Assembly (NCBI GenBank): GCA_039198225.1 | Contig: JBCCTQ010000005.1 | Span: 62,001-126,000 of the forward strand | DNA: 64,000 nucleotides | Reading direction: 5' to 3' | Source: JASJAR01 sp039198225 | Lineage (GTDB): Bacteria; Pseudomonadota; Alphaproteobacteria; Rhodobacterales; Rhodobacteraceae | Shown here: one piece after another, positions 50,944 through 58,968 of the stretch | Layout: each line of letters opens with the position of its first letter | How positions within the stretch are numbered: position 1 is the stretch's first letter | Notes under the pieces: generated by a model | Database searches by the model: none | Seen by the model: only the letters and a program-made list of their open reading frames with translations | What the model was told of the DNA's origin: nothing | Made by a program: the position numbers and the translations under genes

Positions 50944-52122
50944 TCACGCGCTTCGATAGAGCTTTGTCATTGAGAACTCCCGGTGGCCTAGGGCTTCTGC
51001 GGCAGTGTTGCGCCCATTGGCGGTGCGGCGGATCATATCGATCAGGAGATCCCCGGCCTCGTCTATGGTCTGGTCGCGCCTCAGGATGCCTGAAACGTCC
51101 ACGTCCACATGTTCACCCATGGTGCGAACGGTACGCGGATTTGCGGTGATCTTGATGACGGGCACAATCGGGTTGCCCACAACATTGCCTTGCCCGGTTG
51201 GGAACGTGTGGATCACCGCCCCACCAGCGGCCATCAGTGTCACGCATTCGGCAGCGGCTGAGGAGCTGTCCATAAAGTAGAGACCGTCGCCCGAGCTCGG
51301 CTGCTCCGCCGGTTCGAGAATGTCGATATATTTCGACGTTCGCCCAATCTTTTCGAGATTACCCAACGCTTTTTCTTCGATGGTCGTAAGACCACCTAGG
51401 ATATTGCCTTTGGTCGGCTGGCTGTCGGAGAGATCGTCGGTCTGATGGGCAAAGATCACGTCGTCCTGATAGGCCTTCCACATTTTGTACCAGCGCTCGC
51501 CCACCTCTTCGTTGACCGCGCGCTTTTGGCAGATGTGCTCTGCGCCGGTGATCTCAGAGGTTTCTCCGAAAAAGCCGGTAATTCCCTCGGGCAGCAGCTT
51601 GTCATACATATTGCCTACGGTCGGGCAGGACCCGAGGCCGGTCGTTGTGTCACTCTCCCCACATTTCGTCGAAACCCAAAGATCGGAGACCGAACATTCC
51701 TCGCGCTGGATTTCGGTGGCCTTGTGGACGAAGTCTTTGGCCGCCCAGGAGGCTGCGCGGATCGTTTCAAAGTCGCCGTTTTGCTCGATTGAGAATTCGG
51801 CAACTTCCTTGCCCGTTTCTCGGATGCCGTCGGCAATGCGCTTGGTCCATTCTGGCTCGATCCCGATCACGACAACGGAATGGACATTGGGGTTGGCGCC
51901 TGTGCCGATCATCGTGCGGAAATGCAATTCCAGATCTTCACCGAATTGAAGGCGTCCATAGGCGTGGGGAATGGCCAGCGTGCCCTTCACGTTATTCGCA
52001 ACCGCTTCGACTGCGGCATTTGAAATGTCGTCCACGGGCAGAATAAGAACGTGGTTGCGCACCCCGACCCGGCCGTTTTCGCGCCGGTAGCCCTTGAACG
52101 TCATGTTTGCGTATTTGCTCAT
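50944..52122 (-). CDS. suyB: (R)-sulfolactate sulfo-lyase subunit beta (SuyB), UxaA family
   Basis: A 392-residue protein of the altronate dehydratase (UxaA) C-terminal family. SuyB with SuyA splits (R)-3-sulfolactate to pyruvate and sulfite. Family features: FKGYRRENGRVGVRNHVLIL at the start, CGESDTTTGLGSCPTVGNMY (about 178-197) and TGQGNVVGNPIVPVIKIT (about 315). The ATG at 52122 has GGAGAG ahead. The small subunit gene lies 11 bases upstream. Separate large and small genes, with hpsN and comC, favour SuyAB over altronate or galactarate dehydratase. Confidence 0.85.
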   Translation of the reverse strand: MSKYANMTFKGYRRENGRVGVRNHVLILPVDDISNAAVEAVANNVKGTLAIPHAYGRLQFGEDLELHFRTMIGTGANPNVHSVVVIGIEPEWTKRIADGIRETGKEVAEFSIEQNGDFETIRAASWAAKDFVHKATEIQREECSVSDLWVSTKCGESDTTTGLGSCPTVGNMYDKLLPEGITGFFGETSEITGAEHICQKRAVNEEVGERWYKMWKAYQDDVIFAHQTDDLSDSQPTKGNILGGLTTIEEKALGNLEKIGRTSKYIDILEPAEQPSSGDGLYFMDSSSAAAECVTLMAAGGAVIHTFPTGQGNVVGNPIVPVIKITANPRTVRTMGEHVDVDVSGILRRDQTIDEAGDLLIDMIRRTANGRNTAAEALGHREFSMTKLYRSA

Positions 52123-52133
52123 TTCCGCTCTCC

Positions 52134-52439
52134 TCACCAGCGCTTGGTTTTGCAATTATGGGTGTGGACATGTCCACCTTCGGGAATGTCGGCGATGATC
52201 TTTCCGATGTCCTCACCGTATTTGATGGCCGTATCGCCATCCGCTAGATCCTTCAGCGCGATTTTGTGGCCAATGGGCACATCTGCACCGGCCGTGAGAC
52301 GAAAGGTGGAGTTGTCGTGGGTTATGCAGCACAGCATATCGGTTCCCGCCGTCAGTCCCTCGACCACGACGACACCGACATTATCGGCCGCTTCGTGCAC
52401 CAAAAGGTGCGGAATTTCGTTTGGTGCGGGGTTTGACAT
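52134..52439 (-). CDS. suyA: (R)-sulfolactate sulfo-lyase subunit alpha (SuyA), SAF domain
   Basis: A 101-residue SAF-domain protein matching SuyA: HLLVHEAADNVGVVVVEGL at the start, DVPIGHKIALKDLADGD in the middle, and IPEGGHVHTHNCKTKRW at the end (the HVHTHN-x-KT pattern of the family). It forms the sulfo-lyase with SuyB. GGAGAAG is just ahead of the ATG. Confidence 0.87.
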   Translation of the reverse strand: MSNPAPNEIPHLLVHEAADNVGVVVVEGLTAGTDMLCCITHDNSTFRLTAGADVPIGHKIALKDLADGDTAIKYGEDIGKIIADIPEGGHVHTHNCKTKRW

Positions 52440-52456
52440 TTACTTCTCCGGATTTG

Positions 52457-53428
52457 TCAGGGCTTTAGGATAACCTTGGGCGCAGGGACTTGACCCGCGC
52501 GAATGTCGCTAAAGGCGGCGGCGCCGTCGGCAAGGGCGCGGGTTTCCACCCAATCTAGCCCGCCGAGCCTACCATCGAACATTGCCGCGCAGGTATCGCG
52601 AAAGTCTTGGGCGGTATAGGTGTAGGTCCCGATCACAGTGATCTCTTGAAGCGTCATTCGGCGGATATCAATTCCTGCCGCACCTCCGCCCAAGCCAATA
52701 TGGAGGATCGCCCCGCCCGGATGCACCGCAGCGCTCGCCGCGGCCCGGGTCGTGTCGTTCCCGACCGCATCAACCACAATGTCGAAAATCTCGTCGTACG
52801 ACTCCTCAGGTGCCACCACGCGATAATCCGCATTGCGCGCGATGAATGCCCGGCGAAGCGGGTTCGGATCGGTCAACGTTACCTTATTGATCCCTTGGGC
52901 AATGAGGCTCAGGGCAGCAGCCACGCCGATTGCGCCGCCACCGATGACCAAAGCCGTGTCTTGCAGGTCATCCGGCACCGCCTGGAGCCCCAGGCGCACC
53001 GCGTGCCAACTCACGGCAATAGGCTCTGCCAGGGCCGCCTTTTCGAGCGTCAGGTCATCCGGCACTTCGACGAGGTTTTTTTCTGGCATTGCCAGCGCTT
53101 CGGCGAATGCGCCTTCCCGTGGTGGCATGGAGATGATCTGGCGCGTGTTACAGAGATTGTCGCGACCCGACGCGCAAGATCGGCAAGTGCCGCAGGTCAC
53201 GAGCGGGTTGATCGTCACGCGGCGCCCATCGGTGGTTCGTCCCGCTCCCTCATGGCCGAGGATCAGCGGCGACGGCCGGCGGTCGTCATGGCCGAGATAG
53301 GCGTGCATATCGGACCCACAGATGCCGACGCTGTCTATGAAGACGAGAACGTCATCCCTCTCTTGTCGTGGGTCCGGAACCTCGCGGTAATCGAGCGTTT
53401 CTGCCCCGGTGTAAACGAGCGCTTTCAT
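52457..53428 (-). CDS. Zinc-dependent alcohol dehydrogenase, likely dihydroxypropanesulfonate dehydrogenase
   Basis: A 323-residue medium-chain zinc dehydrogenase. The catalytic zinc Cys is in SVGICGSDMHAYLGHD and the His-Glu pair in LGHEGAGRTTDG. The structural zinc cysteines are in TCGTCRSCASGRDNLCNTR. The Rossmann motif is VIGGGAIGVAAAL. The ATG at 53428 overlaps the SDR gene stop by four bases; the longer frame upstream is not the start. In known DHPS operons two dehydrogenases (HpsO and HpsP) interconvert DHPS enantiomers; this gene fits one of these by position, but I cannot assign which from sequence alone. Confidence 0.82.
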   Translation of the reverse strand: MKALVYTGAETLDYREVPDPRQERDDVLVFIDSVGICGSDMHAYLGHDDRRPSPLILGHEGAGRTTDGRRVTINPLVTCGTCRSCASGRDNLCNTRQIISMPPREGAFAEALAMPEKNLVEVPDDLTLEKAALAEPIAVSWHAVRLGLQAVPDDLQDTALVIGGGAIGVAAALSLIAQGINKVTLTDPNPLRRAFIARNADYRVVAPEESYDEIFDIVVDAVGNDTTRAAASAAVHPGGAILHIGLGGGAAGIDIRRMTLQEITVIGTYTYTAQDFRDTCAAMFDGRLGGLDWVETRALADGAAAFSDIRAGQVPAPKVILKP

Positions 53429-54168
53429 TTCGCGGTGAAGCCCCCGTCGACCATCAGGACTTGCCCGGTCACGTAGCGGCAGGCCTCGGAGCAAAAGAAA
53501 AGCAGTGGACCGTCGATGTCTTCGGGCTCCCCGTTCCGACCAATGCAGGTTTGAGCGGCGTTGCGCGCGGCGCGTTCAGGGTCAGAAAACACTGCCGCTG
53601 TGAGTTCCGTGCGAAAAAACCCTGGCCCGATGGCGTTGACGTTGATCCCATCCCGCGACCAGGCTTCCGCCATGGCGCGGGTCAGTTGACCGATGCCGCC
53701 TTTGGATGCGCCATAGGCGAGACCTCCGGGGAAGGCGCGGCTTGTTTGCAAAGACGCAAAAGTGACTATCCGCCCCCAGCCCCGGGCTTTCATCTCGGGT
53801 GCGAAATGCTGGGAAAGAAAGAAGGGTGTTGCGAGGTTGAGCCCGAGCGTGATGTCCCAACCGTCCGGCGTCACCTCATCGGCGCTCTCCCGGGTATTAA
53901 TCCCCGCGGCATGAACCAGAATGTCGGGCGCGCCAAAGGGCTCGGCCGCCGCTTGGGCCAATTCGGCGAGCTTGTCTCGATCCGCGAGATCCCAGGACAG
54001 GGCCGCCACGCCTTCAAGTTCGGCCAATGCCTCTTCTCGACGTGCCACGCCAATCACCTTTGCGCCAGCCTCCACCAAGACCTCGGCCGCGCGACGGCCG
54101 AGGCCCGAGCTTGCGCCCGTCACGAGCGCCACATGGCCGCTGAGATCTGGGGTGCTGAGCGAGTGCAT
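53425..54168 (-). CDS. Short-chain dehydrogenase/reductase, likely dihydroxypropanesulfonate dehydrogenase
   Basis: A 247-residue SDR with the cofactor loop TGASSGLGRRAAE (about 17), HAAGIN where NAAG is usual, catalytic Ser in VTFASLQTSR, and the YGASK pair of Tyr and Lys (about 151-156). It overlaps the zinc dehydrogenase gene by four bases and lies three bases after hpsN. It is the second of two dehydrogenases in the operon and is likely to act with the first on DHPS stereochemistry. The alternative is a general polyol or hydroxyacid SDR. Confidence 0.82.
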   Translation of the reverse strand: MHSLSTPDLSGHVALVTGASSGLGRRAAEVLVEAGAKVIGVARREEALAELEGVAALSWDLADRDKLAELAQAAAEPFGAPDILVHAAGINTRESADEVTPDGWDITLGLNLATPFFLSQHFAPEMKARGWGRIVTFASLQTSRAFPGGLAYGASKGGIGQLTRAMAEAWSRDGINVNAIGPGFFRTELTAAVFSDPERAARNAAQTCIGRNGEPEDIDGPLLFFCSEACRYVTGQVLMVDGGFTAK

Positions 54169-54171
54169 AGG

Positions 54172-55479
54172 TCAGTCTTCGGCGCTCAGATCGAAGTTTT
54201 CCCCAGGGAAGAACTTGGCGAGGCGAATATCGGCCGTGCGGGCATGGGCCTCCATCCCTTCGAGCCGTGAGATCCGCGCCGTGGCCTCGGCGATAGGTTT
54301 CATTGCGTCCGCATTAGAGCGCTGCCAGGTCACGATCTTCATGTATTTGTGGACGCTCAGCCCGCCCGTATAGGTCGCCGAACGCGAGGTCGGGAGCACG
54401 TGATTGGTGCCCGAGGCTTTGTCGCCAAATGCCACGGTGGTTTCTTCACCCAGAAAGAGGGATCCGTAGCAGGTTAGGGTGTCGAGCCACCAATCGAGGT
54501 CATTGGCCATAACGGTCAGGTGCTCGGGCGCGTATTCGTCCGAGGTTGTGGCCATCTCCGCACGATCGGCGCAGAGGATCACTTCGGCATAGTCGCGCCA
54601 CGCGGCGGTTGCGTTGTCGCGGTTAACCTCGGGCAAATCTTCGATCAGGACCGGGACGAGGCGCATGACCTCTTCGGCGAGCGACCGGTCATCGGTGACC
54701 AGCCAGACGGGCGAATTGTAGCCATGCTCGGCCTGACCCACGAGGTCGGTGGCCACCACCATCGGATCGGCGCGTTTATCTGCCAGGATCAGACTGTCGG
54801 TGGGTCCAGCAATCATGTCGATGCCGACGCGGCCGAAGAGAATGCGTTTCGCCTCGGCCACAAATTGGTTGCCCGGCCCAACGAGGATGTTTGCCTTGGG
54901 CAAACCGAACAGCCCGAAGGTCATGGCGGCCACGCCTTGGACGCCACCCATGGCCATGATCTTGTCCGCCCCACAGATATGGGCGGCATAGACAATCGCG
55001 GGAGCGATGCCCACGTCCGGGCGCGGCGGAGAGCACGCCACGATATGTTTGCACCCCGCCACTTTGGCCGTCGTGACCGTCATAATCGCGCTCGCGATGT
55101 GGCTGTAGCGGCCACCCGGGACGTAGCAGCCGGCGGCTTCAACCGGGATCATCTTTTGCCCGGCGGTCATGCCGGGAACGACCTCAACGGAGATGTCGCT
55201 CATGGAGGCTTTCTGAGCTTCAGCGAAACGTTTGACGTTGCCGTGGGCGAAGGCGATATCGCGCTTCAGCTTTTCGGGCACCACGGCAATGGCGGCATCG
55301 ATTTCTTCCGATGTGAGGAGGACGTTGCCCGCGTATTTGTCGAACTTCGCGGCATATTCCAGCGCCTTGGCGTCGCCACCTTCTTCGATGTCTTTCAGAA
55401 TGCCCTGGACGGTGTCGAAGACGTCTGAGGCGCCGCTCCGCGCGGTCAAGGTGGCTTTCTTTAGGTACTCACGGGTCAT
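54172..55479 (-). CDS. hpsN: Sulfopropanediol 3-dehydrogenase HpsN (histidinol dehydrogenase homologue)
   Basis: A 435-residue member of the histidinol dehydrogenase family. HpsN oxidises (R)-2,3-dihydroxypropane-1-sulfonate at C3, through the aldehyde, to (R)-sulfolactate with NAD. The family core is clear: VEAAGCYVPGGRYSHIASAI, VGPGNQFVAEAKRILFG, DMIAGPTDSLILADK, EYAPEHLTVMA (catalytic Glu-His) and KASGTNHVLPTSRSATYTGG. No histidine biosynthesis genes are near; suyAB, comC and a TRAP importer are. The ATG at 55479 lies 11 bases after the TRAP permease stop. Confidence 0.88.
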   Translation of the reverse strand: MTREYLKKATLTARSGASDVFDTVQGILKDIEEGGDAKALEYAAKFDKYAGNVLLTSEEIDAAIAVVPEKLKRDIAFAHGNVKRFAEAQKASMSDISVEVVPGMTAGQKMIPVEAAGCYVPGGRYSHIASAIMTVTTAKVAGCKHIVACSPPRPDVGIAPAIVYAAHICGADKIMAMGGVQGVAAMTFGLFGLPKANILVGPGNQFVAEAKRILFGRVGIDMIAGPTDSLILADKRADPMVVATDLVGQAEHGYNSPVWLVTDDRSLAEEVMRLVPVLIEDLPEVNRDNATAAWRDYAEVILCADRAEMATTSDEYAPEHLTVMANDLDWWLDTLTCYGSLFLGEETTVAFGDKASGTNHVLPTSRSATYTGGLSVHKYMKIVTWQRSNADAMKPIAEATARISRLEGMEAHARTADIRLAKFFPGENFDLSAED

Positions 55480-55489
55480 GGTTGCGGTC

Positions 55490-56821
55490 CTATCGATAAA
55501 CGTCGGGCAGAAGCGACGTGGAAAAGGCGGGAATGTAGGCAATCATCAGTGTCACAATCAACATGAAGAAGACAAATGGGATTGCGCGGTATGCGATCTT
55601 TAGGATCGATTCCCCGGTAATTCCCGACACGACAAATAGATTGAGCCCCAATGGCGGGGTGATGAAACCCACGCCGAGTGCTGTGATCATCATGATACAG
55701 AACTGGATCTGGTTCATCTCGATCTCTTGGGCGAGCGGAAAGAGGATGGGTGCGAGGATGACGATGTTTGGCGTTGTCTCCATGACGCATCCCGCCACGA
55801 TTAGGATCAGGACCATCATGGCAATGAGAACATATTCGTTGGTGCTGAGGGACGTTAGAGCACCGACGAAACCTTGCGGTACGCCGATGATGGCGAGGGC
55901 TTCGGCCAGTGGGATCGAGAACGCAATGATCGGCAAGATCACCCCGTTCACCTTCGCTGAGCTGACGAGCATGGCGGGAAAATCCGAAAGGCGAAGCGTG
56001 CCGAGGATGAAACCGATGGCGATTGTGACGACAACGGCCACTGCGCCGGCCTCGGTCGGTGTAAGCCGTCCAGAGAATATGCCGTAGAAAATGATCCCGG
56101 GCACGAGGAACGCGTACCAACCTGACTTGATCGTTTTCCATAGGTTGCCTCGCCATTCCGCCGCGCTCATGATGCCGCCCCCTTCCCAAAGGTTTAGGCG
56201 GTTCATCACAACGTTAGTGATTAAGATCGAAATGAGGATCAATAGCCCCGGTATGAGAGCGGCGAGAAAGAGCGTCGAGACGGCGATGCCAAGCACGAGG
56301 CCGATGATGATGTAAGCGATGGAGGGCGGGATGAGGATGCCGGTACATGCGCCTGCCGCGACGAGCGCGCAGGCGTAAGGACGCGGGTAGCCGCTTTCGA
56401 CCAGTCTATCGATCGTCATCCGACCAACCGCTGCGGCGCCGGCCGCGTCCGAGCCCGAGATGGCTGCGAACATACCGCAAACAAGGACCGTGGCCGAGCC
56501 AAAACCGCCCTTGGCCCAGCATGTGAGCGCTTCCGCGACATCGAGGAATTTTCGACTGAGCCCGGTTCGGACCAACACGTCGCCCGTCAGAATAAAGAGC
56601 GGCACGGCGGTCAGTGCAAACGCATCAATGCCAGAGAAGAGCTTCTCTCCCAAAAGGCTCAGGGGCAGGGCCCCCGACATCACCAGCATCAGCACCGTCG
56701 CCGATCCGATGGCCGCCCAGACCGGAACGGCGAGGGCGACGAGCACCACAAAGAGAATGACCGACGCGTAGAAATCCCATCCGAGTTCCAGCGTTTGCTG
56801 GCCCATTTGCTGCCACATCAT
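55490..56821 (-). CDS. TRAP transporter large permease (DctM family)
   Basis: A 443-residue hydrophobic permease with the DctM pattern: AAISGSDAAGAAAVGRMTIDRLV, YPRPYACALVAAGACTGILI, LTPTEAGAVAVVV and, near the end, GFITPPLGLNLFVVSGITGE. It would translocate DHPS or a related sulfonate, given the operon. It lies 13 bases after the small permease gene. It corresponds in position to one of HpsKLM of other DHPS degraders. Confidence 0.9.
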   Translation of the reverse strand: MMWQQMGQQTLELGWDFYASVILFVVLVALAVPVWAAIGSATVLMLVMSGALPLSLLGEKLFSGIDAFALTAVPLFILTGDVLVRTGLSRKFLDVAEALTCWAKGGFGSATVLVCGMFAAISGSDAAGAAAVGRMTIDRLVESGYPRPYACALVAAGACTGILIPPSIAYIIIGLVLGIAVSTLFLAALIPGLLILISILITNVVMNRLNLWEGGGIMSAAEWRGNLWKTIKSGWYAFLVPGIIFYGIFSGRLTPTEAGAVAVVVTIAIGFILGTLRLSDFPAMLVSSAKVNGVILPIIAFSIPLAEALAIIGVPQGFVGALTSLSTNEYVLIAMMVLILIVAGCVMETTPNIVILAPILFPLAQEIEMNQIQFCIMMITALGVGFITPPLGLNLFVVSGITGESILKIAYRAIPFVFFMLIVTLMIAYIPAFSTSLLPDVYR

Positions 56822-56834
56822 GGTCCCGGCCCCC

Positions 56835-57350
56835 TTAGTCGAACAGCTTGTCGCCTTCGTAGACGGGGCGTCCGTTACGAAGGTCGGAGAGGTCGCGCAG
56901 AAAGGACTGGGTCAGCCGGAATAAGACCAGTGTGAACCCGAACGGCACGGCAAAGAGGAAGAAGTACCGCCCGATCCGCAAGCCATCCGTGACCGAGTTG
57001 AATTTCCAAGACACGTGGAGCGCTTCCCAAGACCAATAGATCGCGATCAGTGCGACGACGAACATCACGAGGTCGCCCAATATATAGAGAAGTGTCTTCA
57101 CAGCCGGAGGCACGTAATGCATGAGGACATCAATGCGAATATGACCGCGCTCTTTGACGGCTGCGGCGGCTCCGATCCAGGCGAGATAGATAAAGGAATA
57201 TCGGACGATCTCTTCGCCCCAGATCGAGGAATATGCAAAAACTTCGCGCCGGACGACCTCGATAAACATCGTGCCCACCAGCATTACGTAGAACACCAAA
57301 AGCAGCCATCGCTCGGCGTTTTCATCGATGGCTCGGTAGAGCTGTGACAT
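56835..57350 (-). CDS. TRAP transporter small permease (DctQ family)
   Basis: A 171-residue protein with four helices, the DctQ topology. The family pattern is WLLLVFYVMLVGTMFIEVV, WGEEIVRYSFIYLAWIGAAA and VKERGHIRIDVL. It links the binding protein to the large permease. It lies between dctP-type and dctM-type genes, 101 bases after the former, which contains a stem-loop. Confidence 0.9.
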   Translation of the reverse strand: MSQLYRAIDENAERWLLLVFYVMLVGTMFIEVVRREVFAYSSIWGEEIVRYSFIYLAWIGAAAAVKERGHIRIDVLMHYVPPAVKTLLYILGDLVMFVVALIAIYWSWEALHVSWKFNSVTDGLRIGRYFFLFAVPFGFTLVLFRLTQSFLRDLSDLRNGRPVYEGDKLFD

Positions 57351-57415
57351 GGGAAGTCTCCTCCGTCCGCATTTATGCGTCCGGTTTTGTCCATTCTGTT
57401 TGGCTTAGGCCCAGG

Positions 57416-57444
57416 CCGGGCCGGCACGACAGGCGCCGACCCGG
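57416..57444 (-). repeat. Ten-pair stem-loop after the TRAP binding protein gene
   Basis: CCGGGCCGGC and GCCGACCCGG pair over ten positions, one of them a G-U wobble only in the minus-strand RNA, around a nine-base loop, starting seven bases after the binding protein stop. That the odd pair is allowed only on the transcribed sense supports a function in the RNA. Confidence 0.6.
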
Positions 57445-57451
57445 AAGGCGA

Positions 57452-58597
57452 TCAGGCGTCGTGGACGTAGTACCGCGCAGGCGTGGCCGCCGCCTCTTCG
57501 AGCTTGGCGAAGGTGTCCATCGACCCTGCAAGGTCAACTTTGAACTGGTCCCATTCGCTCCGCTGGAAGCCGCCAGCATCCTGCCATTCCGCCAGTTGAT
57601 CGCTGGAGAGGGAGTGGAATTCCACCCCATTCGCGATCAGTTTCGACATGGCATAGGAGCGCGCGGACGGCACTTTCGCCAGGTTTTGCTGCTGGGTCAC
57701 TTCGCCGGCAAATTCAATGCCTTCTTTGACGTCCATCGACAGGCTGTCGAACCATTCGGCGTTGACAGAATAAACTTGGCTGTCGGGCACGGCCTGGGTG
57801 AATGTTACGTGGCTCAGGATCTCGCCGAAACCGAAGACATGGAGCGCGCCCACTGAAGGATCGAGCGCGTCTGCCACGCCCTGGCGGATGGCAGACGGAG
57901 TCTCACCCCAAGCTACTGGTGTTGGGTTCGCGCCAACGAGGCCGTAATATTGCTGAAGCATCTTCGAGCCCGGCACGCGAAATTTCACGCCTGACATGTC
58001 ACCCGGGGTGATGATCGCATTGCCGCCCTGACGGACCGCAACGACGCGGGGATCGATCACGATATACATCAGCGCCTTAAAGCCCGATGCCGCGATCTTC
58101 GGATCCACTTCTGCTTTCCAAGTCGCCGACGACGTGAGGTTGGTGAAACGCTGATTGGAGCCACAAAAGTAGGGCAGGTTGATCAGGTCAACCACGCTTG
58201 CAAACGGCGCGAAGTTTGACAGTGAGTGCTGCGCGGCTTGGATCGTGCCGCCCTGCACCGCCTGCGCGAGCGCACCGCCAGCGCCCAATTGACCCCCTGG
58301 CGCGAGCTTCACATAGACTTTGCCATTCGTCATGTTCTGGATGTTCTCTTTCAGATCCAGCTGCATGATCGGATAGCTGCGCGATGCGCCCAACACATAA
58401 GCCGTGGCCAGTGTCATCGTAACCTCCGCGGCGGCCTCACGGTCGCGCTCCTCTGCGGCCGTCTGGGCAGAAGCTTCGCTTGACCACAACGTTCCGGCAG
58501 CCCCGGCAACCACGGCGGCAGTGAACGCGCCGGTGCCGGAGAGTTTTAGGAAATTGCGGCGCTCGGCTGAGGCCAGCTCCTCTTTGTTCTTGTCCAT
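57452..58597 (-). CDS. TRAP transporter substrate-binding protein (DctP family)
   Basis: A 381-residue periplasmic protein. The start at 58597 has GGGAGG ahead; the N-terminus carries a twin-arginine signal (ERRNFLKLSGTGAFTAAVVA), with cleavage after SEASAQ. The DctP pattern is visible: VKLAPGGQLGAGGALAQAVQ, GMSDMSGVKFRVPGS-like segment (DMSGVKFRVPGSKMLQQYYG), the substrate Arg in FRVPGS, and TPVAWGETPSAIRQGVADAL. The operon suggests DHPS or sulfolactate as ligand. It is the second gene of the operon, directly after a 63-residue membrane protein. Confidence 0.9.
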   Translation of the reverse strand: MDKNKEELASAERRNFLKLSGTGAFTAAVVAGAAGTLWSSEASAQTAAEERDREAAAEVTMTLATAYVLGASRSYPIMQLDLKENIQNMTNGKVYVKLAPGGQLGAGGALAQAVQGGTIQAAQHSLSNFAPFASVVDLINLPYFCGSNQRFTNLTSSATWKAEVDPKIAASGFKALMYIVIDPRVVAVRQGGNAIITPGDMSGVKFRVPGSKMLQQYYGLVGANPTPVAWGETPSAIRQGVADALDPSVGALHVFGFGEILSHVTFTQAVPDSQVYSVNAEWFDSLSMDVKEGIEFAGEVTQQQNLAKVPSARSYAMSKLIANGVEFHSLSSDQLAEWQDAGGFQRSEWDQFKVDLAGSMDTFAKLEEAAATPARYYVHDA

Positions 58598-58618
58598 ACT
58601 TGTTCCTCCCTTGGACAT

Positions 58619-58810
58619 TTATTCGTTTGGATTTTGCTTTGCTTTTTCGCGCGCTTCGCTTCGTAGGATGCCGACCGAAAAGGCTATGGCGGCGCTAAAA
58701 AGGACCAGCATCTCGGCGACGATGCCCACGGGCGCCGATTGGCCGACGGCCCCGATGGCAACGTTCGCGACGAACAAGACCAACAGCACTGCGGCGATCA
58801 CATAAGGCAT
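58619..58810 (-). CDS. Small two-helix membrane protein, first gene of the sulfonate operon
   Basis: A 63-residue protein with two helices (YVIAAVLLVLFVANVAIGAV and VGIVAEMLVLFSAAIAFSVG) and a charged C-terminal tail. The ATG at 58810 has GGGGGAG five bases ahead; the frame opens further up but without such a site. It is 21 bases upstream of the binding protein gene and next to the LacI operators. I do not recognise a family. It may be an accessory membrane component of the TRAP importer. Confidence 0.68.
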   Translation of the reverse strand: MPYVIAAVLLVLFVANVAIGAVGQSAPVGIVAEMLVLFSAAIAFSVGILRSEAREKAKQNPNE

Positions 58811-58855
58811 TCGTCTCCCCCGGGACTCCCCCCTTCCCGGACGAGTCAACCGCTA

Positions 58856-58889
58856 ATGTAAGCGCTTACATAAAGCCGTGCAAGCGCTT
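58856..58889. promoter_or_regulatory. Two LacI-family operators in tandem
   Basis: ATGTAAGCGCTTACAT (58856-58871) is a perfect 16-base palindrome with the AAGCGCTT core of LacI/GalR operators. A second core AAGCGCTT (58882-58889) lies in TGCAAGCGCTTACATT, partly palindromic. Their centres are 22 bases apart, two helical turns. They stand between the sulfonate operon and the divergent lacI gene, so the LacI protein probably represses both. Confidence 0.8.
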
Positions 58890-58968
58890 ACATTGACCCG
58901 AGCGACAATGGCGTACACCGTGCGCTTGGGCGTACAATTTGAAGGCCCCGGTCGAAAAACGAGAAGCA

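Noticed and set aside
50944..52439. Altronate or galactarate dehydratase split into two genes
   Set aside because: The small subunit ends with the HVHTHN-x-KT pattern of SuyA and the operon has hpsN and a ComC-type gene; uronate genes are absent.
54172..55479. HisD for histidine biosynthesis
   Set aside because: No other his genes are nearby; the KASGTNHVLPT form, the TRAP importer and suyAB point to HpsN.
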